This document shows, piece after piece, positions 19,098 through 26,775 of a DNA stretch of 52,726 nucleotides (positions are counted from its first letter, which is position 1; every line of letters begins with the position of its first letter). Location: the NCBI GenBank assembly GCA_021324975.1, contig JAJPIA010000087.1, forward strand, positions 1 through 52,726, written 5' to 3'. Source of the DNA: Bacillota bacterium. GTDB taxonomy: Bacteria; Sysuimicrobiota; Sysuimicrobiia; Sysuimicrobiales; Segetimicrobiaceae. The notes beneath the pieces were generated by a model that saw only the letters and a program-made list of their open reading frames with translations, ran no database searches and had not been told where the DNA came from. The position numbers were made by a program, and so were the translations under genes.

Positions 19098-20102
19098 ATG
19101 GCGCCCTATATTGCCCGCCGTGCCGTCGCGCTGCTTCCCATCCTGCTCTGGGTATCCGCGGCGGCATTCCTCATCATTCACCTCATTCCCGGCGATCCGG
19201 CGACCGTCTATCTCGGCGAGCACGCCACGCCCGACGCCGTGCGGCGCGTGCAGCACGAGTTTGGGCTGGACCGGCCGCTGCCCGTGCAGTACGGCATCTA
19301 CCTGTGGAACGTGGTGCACGGCAACTTCGGGGATTCGCTCGACACCCACCGCCCGGTGATTGACGAATTCATCCCACGATTCCCCGCGACGATAGAACTC
19401 ATGCTGGGATCGATGACGGTTGCGCTGGCCGTCGGGGTGCCGATCGGTATTGTCTCCGCCGCATTGCCGAATTCCGTGTTCGACCGGGTCGGCATGTTGC
19501 TCGCGCTGGCCGGCGTCTCCCTGCCGGTGTTTTGGCTTGGGTTGATGCTCGTCTATATCTTTAGCGTGTATCTGCACGTGCTGCCGACGGCCGGGCAGCT
19601 CAGCGTCGATTTCTCGATCGTGCCCATCACGCGGATCGACGTCTTGGACGGCCTGCTCACCGGCAATTGGCCGGCCGCGCTTGACGCCCTCCGGCACGTG
19701 GTCCTGCCGAGCATCACGCTGGGATCGATTCCGATGGCGATCATCGCGCGAATGACACGCGCGACGATGCTCGACGCGCTGCACCAGGATTACGTCCGAA
19801 CCGCCTACGCGAAGGGCCTGACCGGGCGCGCCGTCGTACTGGCCCACGGTCTCAGGAATGCCCTCCTGCCCGTCGTCACCGTGGTCGGGCTCCAGGTCGG
19901 CTTTCTCCTCGGCGGTGCCACGTTGACCGAGACGATTTTCTCGTGGCCCGGCGTGGGCCGGTATATGTATGACTCGATCACGTTCCGCGACTATCCCGTC
20001 GTGCTCGCGGGCATCCTGCTGTTTTCGCTGGTTTTTGTGCTGGTTAATCTCGCCGTCGATGTCCTCTACGCCTACCTTGACCCCCGCATCCGCTACGCCT
20101 GA
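19098..20102 (+). CDS. ABC transporter permease (DppB/OppB type)
   Basis: A 334-residue inner-membrane permease. The start IARRAVALLPILLWVSAAAFLIIHLIPGDPA is typical of DppB proteins, and the EAA loop (YVRTAYAKGLTGRAVVLAHGLRNALLPVVT) that contacts the ATPase is intact, as is ETIFSWPGVGRYMYDSI near the end. Six membrane segments are expected. It follows the binding protein by 66 bp and overlaps the next permease. No ATPase gene follows, so the transporter must borrow one from elsewhere. Confidence 0.94.
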   Translation: MAPYIARRAVALLPILLWVSAAAFLIIHLIPGDPATVYLGEHATPDAVRRVQHEFGLDRPLPVQYGIYLWNVVHGNFGDSLDTHRPVIDEFIPRFPATIELMLGSMTVALAVGVPIGIVSAALPNSVFDRVGMLLALAGVSLPVFWLGLMLVYIFSVYLHVLPTAGQLSVDFSIVPITRIDVLDGLLTGNWPAALDALRHVVLPSITLGSIPMAIIARMTRATMLDALHQDYVRTAYAKGLTGRAVVLAHGLRNALLPVVTVVGLQVGFLLGGATLTETIFSWPGVGRYMYDSITFRDYPVVLAGILLFSLVFVLVNLAVDVLYAYLDPRIRYA

Positions 20103-21003
20103 GCAGGCGCAGCCCCGCGCGCTGCCCGTCTCGTTCGCACCGGGGCGGCCGTCGGGACGTTCGGCGTTGCGCATGGCCGCCCGTCGATTTTGGCGCAACG
20201 GCAACGCGCGGGTGGGGCTCGGCATGATCATCTTCTTCGCGTTGATCGCGATCTTCGCAGGACAGATCGCGCCGCAGGGTCCGGATCAGGAGGATCTGCT
20301 CGACCGGCTCAAGCCGCCGTCGGCCCAGCACTGGATCGGCACGGACGAACTGGGCCGCGATGTGTTCGCCAGGGTGCTCCTCGGGGCCCGGATCTCAATG
20401 ACGGTCGGGCTCGTCGCGGTCTCCGGATCGCTGGTGATCGGGGCGTTGCTGGGGATCACGGCCGGTTACGCGGGAAGCCGGGTAGAGAGCATGATCATGC
20501 GGCTGATGGATGTCATGCTGGCGTTTCCGTCCATCATCCTGGCGATCGGCATCGTGGCGATGCGCGGCCCGGGTCTCAACAACACGATTCTGGCCGTCAG
20601 CGTCGTGAACATTCCCGTCTATGCGCGCGTGGCGCGTGGATCGACGCTGGCGATCAAGGAGTTTGAGTATGTGACGGCGGCCCGAGCCATGGGCGCCAGG
20701 CCGTGGCGGGTGCTGCTACGGTCGATTCTCCCCAATGCCGCGGCCCCGCTCGTCGTGCAGGCCACGCTCGGCGTCGCAACGGCGATCCTCGACGCGGCCG
20801 GACTGGGCTTCCTCGGGCTCGGCGCGCAACCGCCGACGCCGGAGTGGGGGGCAATGCTCGCGGACGCCTACAAGTACCTCCTGACGGCGTTTTGGGCCGC
20901 GCTGGCCCCCGGCGTCGCGATCGGCGCCGTCGTCCTCAGCTTCAACCTGGCCGGCGACGGCCTCCACGACGCGCTCGACCCGCGTCTATTGGCCGGCAGG
21001 TAA
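20059..21003 (+). CDS. ABC transporter permease (DppC/OppC type)
   Basis: A 314-residue permease partner of the preceding gene. Characteristic parts are a soluble N-terminal arm, FWRNGNARVGLGMIIFFALIAIFA as the first membrane segment, HWIGTDELGRDVFARVLLGAR, RLMDVMLAFPSIILAI and the EAA loop (YVTAARAMGARPWRVLLRSILPNAAAPLVV), ending LGLGAQPPTPEWGAML. ATG at 20059 overlaps the previous gene by 44 bases and has no clear ribosome binding site; ATG at 20173 is an alternative. The operon ends here without DppD/DppF-like ATPases. Confidence 0.93.
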   Translation: MSSTPTLTPASATPEQAQPRALPVSFAPGRPSGRSALRMAARRFWRNGNARVGLGMIIFFALIAIFAGQIAPQGPDQEDLLDRLKPPSAQHWIGTDELGRDVFARVLLGARISMTVGLVAVSGSLVIGALLGITAGYAGSRVESMIMRLMDVMLAFPSIILAIGIVAMRGPGLNNTILAVSVVNIPVYARVARGSTLAIKEFEYVTAARAMGARPWRVLLRSILPNAAAPLVVQATLGVATAILDAAGLGFLGLGAQPPTPEWGAMLADAYKYLLTAFWAALAPGVAIGAVVLSFNLAGDGLHDALDPRLLAGR

Positions 21004-21119
21004 CCGGGGTCGCGCTCGGGCGGCTGACCGCCCTCAGGACCGCCACCCGCGCCGCGGCATTGCGCGGCATCCATCGGTGCCGGCGGGTGTACGCACGCGC
21101 CAGCACGCCCGCCACCCTG

Positions 21120-22637
21120 TCAACGGTGAGCGCGTTCCGGGATGACGGCTGCCAGGACCCGCTCGGCCGCGTGCTCACCCGAGTGGATGCAGTCGGGGAT
21201 GCCGACACCATGATACGCGCCGCCGGCCACGGCGAAACCGGTGTGGTCGCGTGTGCGCGCCTCGATCCGCGCGACTCGGGCCCCGTGCCCGAGCAGGTAC
21301 TGCGGCATCGCCTCGGGATGGCGGTGGACGCACGTGAGATGCGGCCGGCCGCTGATGCCGAGGAGCGGCCGCAGCGCCGTTTCGGTCATGGCTGCGAGCG
21401 CATCGTCGTCCCGTGCCAGATCGTCTTGCCGCAGCGCGCCGCCGGCGAACGCCCGCAGCAACACCCGCTCCTCCGGCGCGCGCCCCGCAAACTTCACGCT
21501 GGAGAACGTGCACGCGAGCAGGGGCACGCGTTCGGCGCGCGGGACGACGAAGCCGAAGGCGTCGAGCGGATGCGCGATCTGCCGCCGCTCGTACCCCAGC
21601 GCGACGACCGCCGACGACGCATACGAGATGCCCCGGAGCAGGTCGGCGAGCCCGGGGTCGAGCCCGTCGACCAACGCCGCCGCCTCCGGCGCGCGGGCCG
21701 CGACCACGACGCCGTCCGCGGGCACCGCGGGGCCACCATCGACCACGACGCGATAGCGTGCCGGAGCCCCACCACCCGGGACGATGCCTCGCACGCGGGC
21801 GCCGAGGCGTAACGCACCGGCCGGCAGGCGCGCCGCAAGCGCACGGACGAGGAGGCCCATGCCGGCGTCCGGCGCCGCGAACAGGCCCCACCGCGGACCG
21901 CTCGATCCGCCGGGACCCGCTTGCGGCCCCACGCCGGGGCCGGCGGACCGCCCGCGCCGCAGCGCGAGGATCAGACTGCGGTGGCGCTGTTCTAGATCGA
22001 GAAACCGCGGCATCGTCGCCCGGAGGCTCAACGTCGCGGCATCCGCCGTGTAGATGCCGGCCACGAGGGGCTCCGCAACCCGCTCCAGCACCTCCCGGCC
22101 GAACCGCCTCGTGACGAACGCCCCCAGGCTCTCGTCGTCCCGGTTCGGACCGCGAGGCAGCACGAGATCGAGCGCCATGCGAGCCTTGCCTCGCCACGTG
22201 AACAGATCTGAACGCCACACCGAGCCGAACCGCGTAGGCGCCACGAGCGCAAACCCCTCCGGCAGCAGGCGCAACCGCCCCCCGTGGAGCACGTAGGTCC
22301 GGCGATGGCCGGCGCGGGTTCCGATCAGGCGATCGGCGAGCCCGAGCCGCTCACAGAGCGCGACCGCCCACGGCTTCTCCGTCAGGAACGCGTCGGGCCC
22401 CACCTCGATCACATAGCCGTCCCGATGCTCGGTCGCGATGGAACCGCCGGGCCGCGACGCGGCTTCATAGAGGGTCACTTCGAGCCCGGACGGGACCCCC
22501 GATGCCAGCTCGACGAGCCGATGCGCCGCCGCCAGCCCCGCGATGCCGCCGCCGATGACGGCGATCCGCGCGCGACGTCCGACCGGCCCGGCGGCGGCCG
22601 CGTCCGGCGTGCCCGATTCCCCGGGCCGCACGGTCAT
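21120..22637 (-). CDS. hemY: Protoporphyrinogen/coproporphyrinogen oxidase
   Basis: This 505-residue FAD enzyme oxidises a porphyrinogen to the porphyrin. It has the dinucleotide motif IAVIGGGIAGLAAAHRL at about residue 24, RPGGSIATEHRDGYVIEVGPDAFLT, LRATMPRFLDLEQRHRSLI, and the C-terminal FAD-contact region HTGFAVAGGAYHGVGIPDCI. ATG at 22637 overlaps the hemH stop (TGATG). The gene order hemE-hemH-hemY is that of Bacillus, where this enzyme makes coproporphyrin III in the coproporphyrin-dependent route; this function is inferred from order. A low-complexity Gly/Pro stretch (RSAGPGVGPQAGPGGSSGP) interrupts the middle. Confidence 0.93.
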   Translation of the reverse strand: MTVRPGESGTPDAAAAGPVGRRARIAVIGGGIAGLAAAHRLVELASGVPSGLEVTLYEAASRPGGSIATEHRDGYVIEVGPDAFLTEKPWAVALCERLGLADRLIGTRAGHRRTYVLHGGRLRLLPEGFALVAPTRFGSVWRSDLFTWRGKARMALDLVLPRGPNRDDESLGAFVTRRFGREVLERVAEPLVAGIYTADAATLSLRATMPRFLDLEQRHRSLILALRRGRSAGPGVGPQAGPGGSSGPRWGLFAAPDAGMGLLVRALAARLPAGALRLGARVRGIVPGGGAPARYRVVVDGGPAVPADGVVVAARAPEAAALVDGLDPGLADLLRGISYASSAVVALGYERRQIAHPLDAFGFVVPRAERVPLLACTFSSVKFAGRAPEERVLLRAFAGGALRQDDLARDDDALAAMTETALRPLLGISGRPHLTCVHRHPEAMPQYLLGHGARVARIEARTRDHTGFAVAGGAYHGVGIPDCIHSGEHAAERVLAAVIPERAHR

Positions 22638-23569
22638 CACCGCGCTCGCACGAGCTCCTCGATCCGACCCGCGAGCATCTCGATGAACGCCGGATGGTCC
22701 ATCACGGTCCCGGCGCGGTGAAACCCGACGCCGGCGCTCGAGGCCCCCGCGCGCGCTTCGGTGTCGAGGTCGTACAGCACCTCGATATGGTCGGAGACAA
22801 ACCCAACAGGCACCACAACAACGTCGCGGACGCCCGCCGCGGCGAGCTCGCGAATAACGCTGGTCACGTCCGGTTCGAGCCACGGCTCGCGCGGGTCCCC
22901 GCTCCGGCTCTGGTATGCGACGGACCACCGTGGGCAATTCACACGTGCGGCGACCAGGCGGGCCGACGTCGTGACCTGAGCCACGTACGGCGAGGCGTCC
23001 GCCATCCGCACCGGAATGCTGTGGGCCGTAAACACGAGGCGGGCCGCCGCCCGCCGGTCTGGCGGGATCGCGCCGAGCGCGTCCGCGACCCGCGCCGCCT
23101 GCGCCTCCACGAACCCCGGGGCGTCGAACCAGGGGGCGACGTACTCGACCTCCGGCGCGGCGGCGCCGACGTGAGCGCGCGCCTCCGCGACGTTCTCCTG
23201 ATACTGCTCCCAACTCGAGTAGCTCTGCTGGGGCGCCATGATCACGCCCGCGGCGCGCCGGACGCCGCGCGTTCGCATCTCGTCGAGCGCGTCGCGCAGG
23301 TAGGGCGTCCAGTTTCGCATTCCGACAAGCACCGGCAACGCGCGCCCTCGCCGCGACAGCGCCCGTTCGAGCGCGCCCGCCTGCCGGGCCGTCAACTCCG
23401 CCAGCGGCGAGTGCCCGCCGAACAGTTCGTAGTGGTGCGCGACCTCCTCGATGCGGGACGCCGGCACGTGCCGTCCCCGCAGCACGTTTGCGAGATACGG
23501 TCGGACGTCGGCCGGGGTGTGCGGCCCGCCGTAGGCGATGAGCAAGACGGCGCCGTATGGCCGTGTCAT
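22637..23569 (-). CDS. hemH: Ferrochelatase
   Basis: About 310 residues; inserts iron into the porphyrin ring. Family features are VLLIAYGGP near the start, LVGMRNWTPYLRDALDEM, the catalytic His in FTAHSIPVRM, VAYQSRSGDPREPWLEPD, and the conserved acidic SDHIEVLYDLD. GVGFHRAGTVMDHPAFI closes the protein. The start is uncertain: ATG 23569 fits the family but has no clear ribosome binding site; ATG 23587 and GTG 23617 (which would overlap hemE) are open alternatives. Translational coupling to both neighbours indicates one haem operon. In a Bacillus-type pathway it would act on coproporphyrin III. Confidence 0.93.
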   Translation of the reverse strand: MTRPYGAVLLIAYGGPHTPADVRPYLANVLRGRHVPASRIEEVAHHYELFGGHSPLAELTARQAGALERALSRRGRALPVLVGMRNWTPYLRDALDEMRTRGVRRAAGVIMAPQQSYSSWEQYQENVAEARAHVGAAAPEVEYVAPWFDAPGFVEAQAARVADALGAIPPDRRAAARLVFTAHSIPVRMADASPYVAQVTTSARLVAARVNCPRWSVAYQSRSGDPREPWLEPDVTSVIRELAAAGVRDVVVVPVGFVSDHIEVLYDLDTEARAGASSAGVGFHRAGTVMDHPAFIEMLAGRIEELVRAR

Positions 23570-23603
23570 GCGCGCGGCAGCCGGCATGCCCGGCGGCGCG
23601 CCA

Positions 23604-24677
23604 TCACGGGACGGCACGCGCGCTCAGCTCGTGCACGGCGTCCACCATCGCGCGCACGTGCTCCCAGGGCGTCTGGGGCAGCACGCCGTGCCCGAGGTTG
23701 AAGATGTGTCCGGGCCGGCCCGCGGCCGCGTCGAGCACCGCCTGCACGCCGCGCCGGATCTCCGCGGGCGGCGCGAGCAGGAGTGCCGGGTCGAGGTTGC
23801 CCTGCACCGCGATACCGTCGCCGAGCCGGCGCCACGCCGCGTCGAGCCCCACACGCCAGTCAAGCCCGATGACGTCCCCGCCCGCCTCCCGCATCAGCTC
23901 CAGCAGACCTGCCGTGCCGGTGCCGAAGTGGATCACGGGCGTACCCGGGGACAGCGCCGCGATGACCCGCCGCGAATGAGGCAACACGAAACGCCGATAG
24001 TCGTCCGGCGCGAGGCACCCGATCCAGCTGTCGAAGAGCTGCACCGCACCCGCGCCGGCCGCGATCTGCGCGTTGAGGTACCGCGCGGTGAGCACGGCCA
24101 ATCGCTCCATCAGCGCGTTCCACGTGCCTGGATCGGTATGCATCAGCCGCTTGGTCTCGAGAAACTCCCGGGACGGGGCGCCCTCGACCAGGTACGACGC
24201 CACCGTAAACGGCGCGCCGGCGAATCCGATCAGCGGCAGGCGATCCCGGAGTTCCTCGCGGGCGAGACGGATCGCTTCGAAGACGAACGGCACCGCCTCG
24301 GCGGGGTCGAGGTCCGGCAGGCGGCGCACGGCCTCCGCCGTGCGCACCGGCCGATGGATCACCGGTCCCTCGCCGCGCACAAACGAGAGTCCGACGCCGA
24401 GGGGCTCCGCGACGAGCAGGATGTCCGCGAAGATGATCGCCGCGTCGACCCCCAGGGTTTCCGCGGCCCGCACGGTGACCTCCGCCGCGGCCGACGGCGT
24501 CTTGCACAACTCGAGCAGGCTCAAGCGGGCGCGAACGCTCCGGTAGGAGGGAAGGTACCGGCCGATCTGCCGCATCGCCCACACCGGTGTATATGTAGCG
24601 GGCAACCGGCGGCACGCGCGCAGAAACGGGGAATTTGCCGGCACCGTCACATCGCCGCCGGGCGTCTCTCCGAACAC
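23604..24677 (-). CDS. hemE: Uroporphyrinogen decarboxylase
   Basis: The 357-residue enzyme decarboxylates uroporphyrinogen III to coproporphyrinogen III. It contains the signature TPVWAMRQIGRYLPSYR (residues 30-46), AIIFADILL with the catalytic Asp, LIGFAGAPFTVASYLVEG, QLFDSWIGCLAPDDYRRFVLP and the C-terminal FNLGHGVLPQTPWEHVRAMV. The GTG at 24677 coincides with the transcription start predicted from the extended -10 TGATACGAT, suggesting a leaderless message; GTG codons at 24650 and 24644 are alternatives. First gene of hemE-hemH-hemY. Confidence 0.95.
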   Translation of the reverse strand: MFGETPGGDVTVPANSPFLRACRRLPATYTPVWAMRQIGRYLPSYRSVRARLSLLELCKTPSAAAEVTVRAAETLGVDAAIIFADILLVAEPLGVGLSFVRGEGPVIHRPVRTAEAVRRLPDLDPAEAVPFVFEAIRLAREELRDRLPLIGFAGAPFTVASYLVEGAPSREFLETKRLMHTDPGTWNALMERLAVLTARYLNAQIAAGAGAVQLFDSWIGCLAPDDYRRFVLPHSRRVIAALSPGTPVIHFGTGTAGLLELMREAGGDVIGLDWRVGLDAAWRRLGDGIAVQGNLDPALLLAPPAEIRRGVQAVLDAAAGRPGHIFNLGHGVLPQTPWEHVRAMVDAVHELSARAVP

Positions 24678-24683
24678 GCCAGC

Positions 24684-24692
24684 ATCGTATCA
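24684..24692 (-). promoter_or_regulatory. Extended -10 promoter of hemE
   Basis: TGATACGAT on the minus strand (TACGAT at 24689-24684) with TGn. A weak CTGCAG lies 18 bp upstream. The predicted +1 is 24677, the first base of the hemE GTG. Confidence 0.4.
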
Positions 24693-24786
24693 CAGCGCGC
24701 GCCGGCGCTGCAGGGCTCGCCGCGCCGGCGCGCCGAAGTGCGCTCACGGGCCGGCCGCTCACCGGTCGCGCCCACGGTGGTGGATC

Positions 24787-25023
24787 ATGCGTTTCGTCGT
24801 ACACGTGGTGCCCAACGCGCGGGCGATCCGCGTGGAGCCGCAGGGTGACGGCAGCCTGCGTGTGGCCGTGACCGCGCCCGCACACGAGGGCCGGGCCAAC
24901 GCGGCGCTCCTGGCCGCCCTGGCGGATCACTTCCGCGTTCCCCGCACCGGGATCCGGATCGTCCACGGCGCGGCCGGCCGCCGCAAGCTCGTGGAGATCG
25001 CGGGATTCTCGGAGGGGCGATGA
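24787..25023 (+). CDS. DUF167 (YggU/UPF0235) family protein
   Basis: A 78-residue protein matching the UPF0235 family: VVHVVPNARAIRVE, LRVAVTAPAHEGRANAALLAALADHF, then GIRIVHGAAGRRKLVEIAG, the conserved RxKxVxI motif. The structure is known in the family but the cellular function is not; in many bacteria it sits near cell-division or proline-synthesis genes, which is not the case here. Its TGA overlaps the ATG of the exported lipase (ATGA at 25020), so the two are translationally coupled. It diverges from hemE. Confidence 0.92.
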   Translation: MRFVVHVVPNARAIRVEPQGDGSLRVAVTAPAHEGRANAALLAALADHFRVPRTGIRIVHGAAGRRKLVEIAGFSEGR

Positions 25024-26345
25024 CCTGCCGCGCGGCACAGACCATCGCGATATGCCTTGCCTTCTTCGTGTCGTCGGCCGGCGCTGCGGCGCCGGCACGC
25101 CCCGCCGTCAGCGTGGAGCCCGCCGGGATGGCCGACCCCCACACAATCCGCCTCGCGGTGAGTACCGCGGCGCGTGCGGACGCGGGGCCGCTCACCCTGA
25201 CCGTGGCCATGCCCCCGGGGACGGCCGTCGCCGAATTGCCGCTCGCACACATGCCGAACCGGTTCCCGATGCTGCTTGACCTCGCTCGCGGCGAGGTCTC
25301 TGTCGGCGGGGTTCGTATCGGCGCGTTTGCGCCGCTTCCGCCGCCGTCGGACAACATCCGGGTGGAGGTCGCGGTGACCGTGCGCGACAGGACCGGCACC
25401 GCAACGTCCCGCACCGCGGTCGACCTGCTGCTCCCTACCGTCATCGTGCCGGGCTACCGGAACGAGAGCACATATGTGCCGGACCCCATCCTCGCGGCCA
25501 TGGAGCGCGCGGGCTACAAGAGCACCGGACCTGCCCCTACCGTGTTCTGGGCCGCCTACGGATCGGCAACGCTCTCGGTCGGCGACGAGGCCGAGGAGAT
25601 CGGCCGATATCTCCGCCGCGTGGTCCGCCCTGCCGTGTACGCATCCCGCATCAATGTCATCGGCTACAGTGTCGGCGGCCTCGTCGCCCGCTGGGCCCTC
25701 GCCGAAGACGCGGCCGATTGGCGGGGCCTCGTCAACCGCCTGGTCCTCGTCGGTGTCCCGGACGAGGGCATCGTGATCGCCTATCTCGCGGACCGAATGC
25801 TGCCCGCAACGCCCCTGACGGGATGGGCCCACGGCCCGCTCGTCCGGGACCTCTACCCTACGTTCCCGTACTGGCGCGCTGGGCCCGGACAGCCTTGGAG
25901 CTTCCCGCCGGGCGGTGTCGGAATCACGCTAGCGCGGCTGCACCGCATCCCGCTGCCGGACTCCATTCGCGTCTACGTGATCTACGGCGACGACCCTCGG
26001 ACGAACGGCACGGGCTTTGACACGGTCGAGGGGATCACAGGGGGGGTGCGGGGCGGAGTCCTCTCACGGGGGCCCGGCGACGGGTTAGTGCTCGCCGCCA
26101 GCGCACAAGGTCTGCCCATTCACGGCGGCCCAGGCGACCCCGCGCTGGCGCACAACCTCGTCTGCCGGGTCGACGTGGGGCCCGTCTACCACACGCACCT
26201 GCTCCGCGCCGCCGTGCCCCGGATCGCCGGGATGCTGCGGGATCGATGGCAGCCGTTTGGACTTGGGACATCTGCATCGTCCGAAGACGGTCGTGGACGA
26301 TCGGTGGACCGAAGCGGGATCCCGGCCGGGGCGGGATGTCGCTAA
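25020..26345 (+). CDS. Exported lipase/esterase-like alpha/beta hydrolase
   Basis: A 441-residue protein with an N-terminal signal peptide (residues 1-23, AICLAFFVSSAGAAA). A beta-rich domain of about 110 residues precedes the hydrolase part, which opens with VIVPGY (oxyanion region, about 141). Ser217 in GYSVGG is the nucleophile elbow. Asp in PGDGLVL and His in VYHTHLL near the end are candidates for the rest of the triad. The arrangement resembles secreted lipases of the GDSL-unrelated, PGAP1/LCAT-like type; the substrate is unknown. Start overlaps DUF167. The final 25 residues are low-complexity. Confidence 0.75.
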   Translation: MTCRAAQTIAICLAFFVSSAGAAAPARPAVSVEPAGMADPHTIRLAVSTAARADAGPLTLTVAMPPGTAVAELPLAHMPNRFPMLLDLARGEVSVGGVRIGAFAPLPPPSDNIRVEVAVTVRDRTGTATSRTAVDLLLPTVIVPGYRNESTYVPDPILAAMERAGYKSTGPAPTVFWAAYGSATLSVGDEAEEIGRYLRRVVRPAVYASRINVIGYSVGGLVARWALAEDAADWRGLVNRLVLVGVPDEGIVIAYLADRMLPATPLTGWAHGPLVRDLYPTFPYWRAGPGQPWSFPPGGVGITLARLHRIPLPDSIRVYVIYGDDPRTNGTGFDTVEGITGGVRGGVLSRGPGDGLVLAASAQGLPIHGGPGDPALAHNLVCRVDVGPVYHTHLLRAAVPRIAGMLRDRWQPFGLGTSASSEDGRGRSVDRSGIPAGAGCR

Positions 26346-26775
26346 GGTGTCACCCCTAACTCCCCGGCAGGCTTAGCACGAGGCACCCCTAGTACGAGTC
26401 GACGGCCGCCGCCCACCACGGTATCGCCGCAGTAGGCCGTCGCAGCCGTCGATTTCGCCCGTCCTAGAGAAGTCGCCAAGTGCCGCGCGGGATGGAGCAT
26501 CCCGGCGTTCCGGCGACTCTCGATCGAGACGGTAGCTAGAATTTATGCCGCCCACGTCGTGATCGCTACCACCAAAGGCAGTTTCTTCCCGTATCAAAGG
26601 CAGGAGGCCCCCGCGGCTGTCCTGTGTGGCTATCGGGGGTGATGCTGCGAATCGGGCCGGCGGCGCCTCCGGGCGCACATCTGTCATCAAGCATCCACAG
26701 CGGCGCGCATAATAGATACTATTGCTGAATCATAATACTTGACAATATTATTGACAATGTATCGACCAGCATGGT
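26346..26775. other. Intergenic with AT-rich promoter-like island
   Basis: Between convergent genes. An AT-rich island (26708-26760) carries TTGACAAT twice in direct orientation on the plus strand. On the minus strand TTGTCA (26745-26740) and TAGTAT (26721-26716) are 18 bp apart, a fair sigma-70 promoter pointing left. A 105-codon minus-strand frame (26373-26690, TTG or ATG start) lies just downstream, without a strong ribosome binding site or recognisable domain; it could be a small hypothetical gene. Confidence 0.35.
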
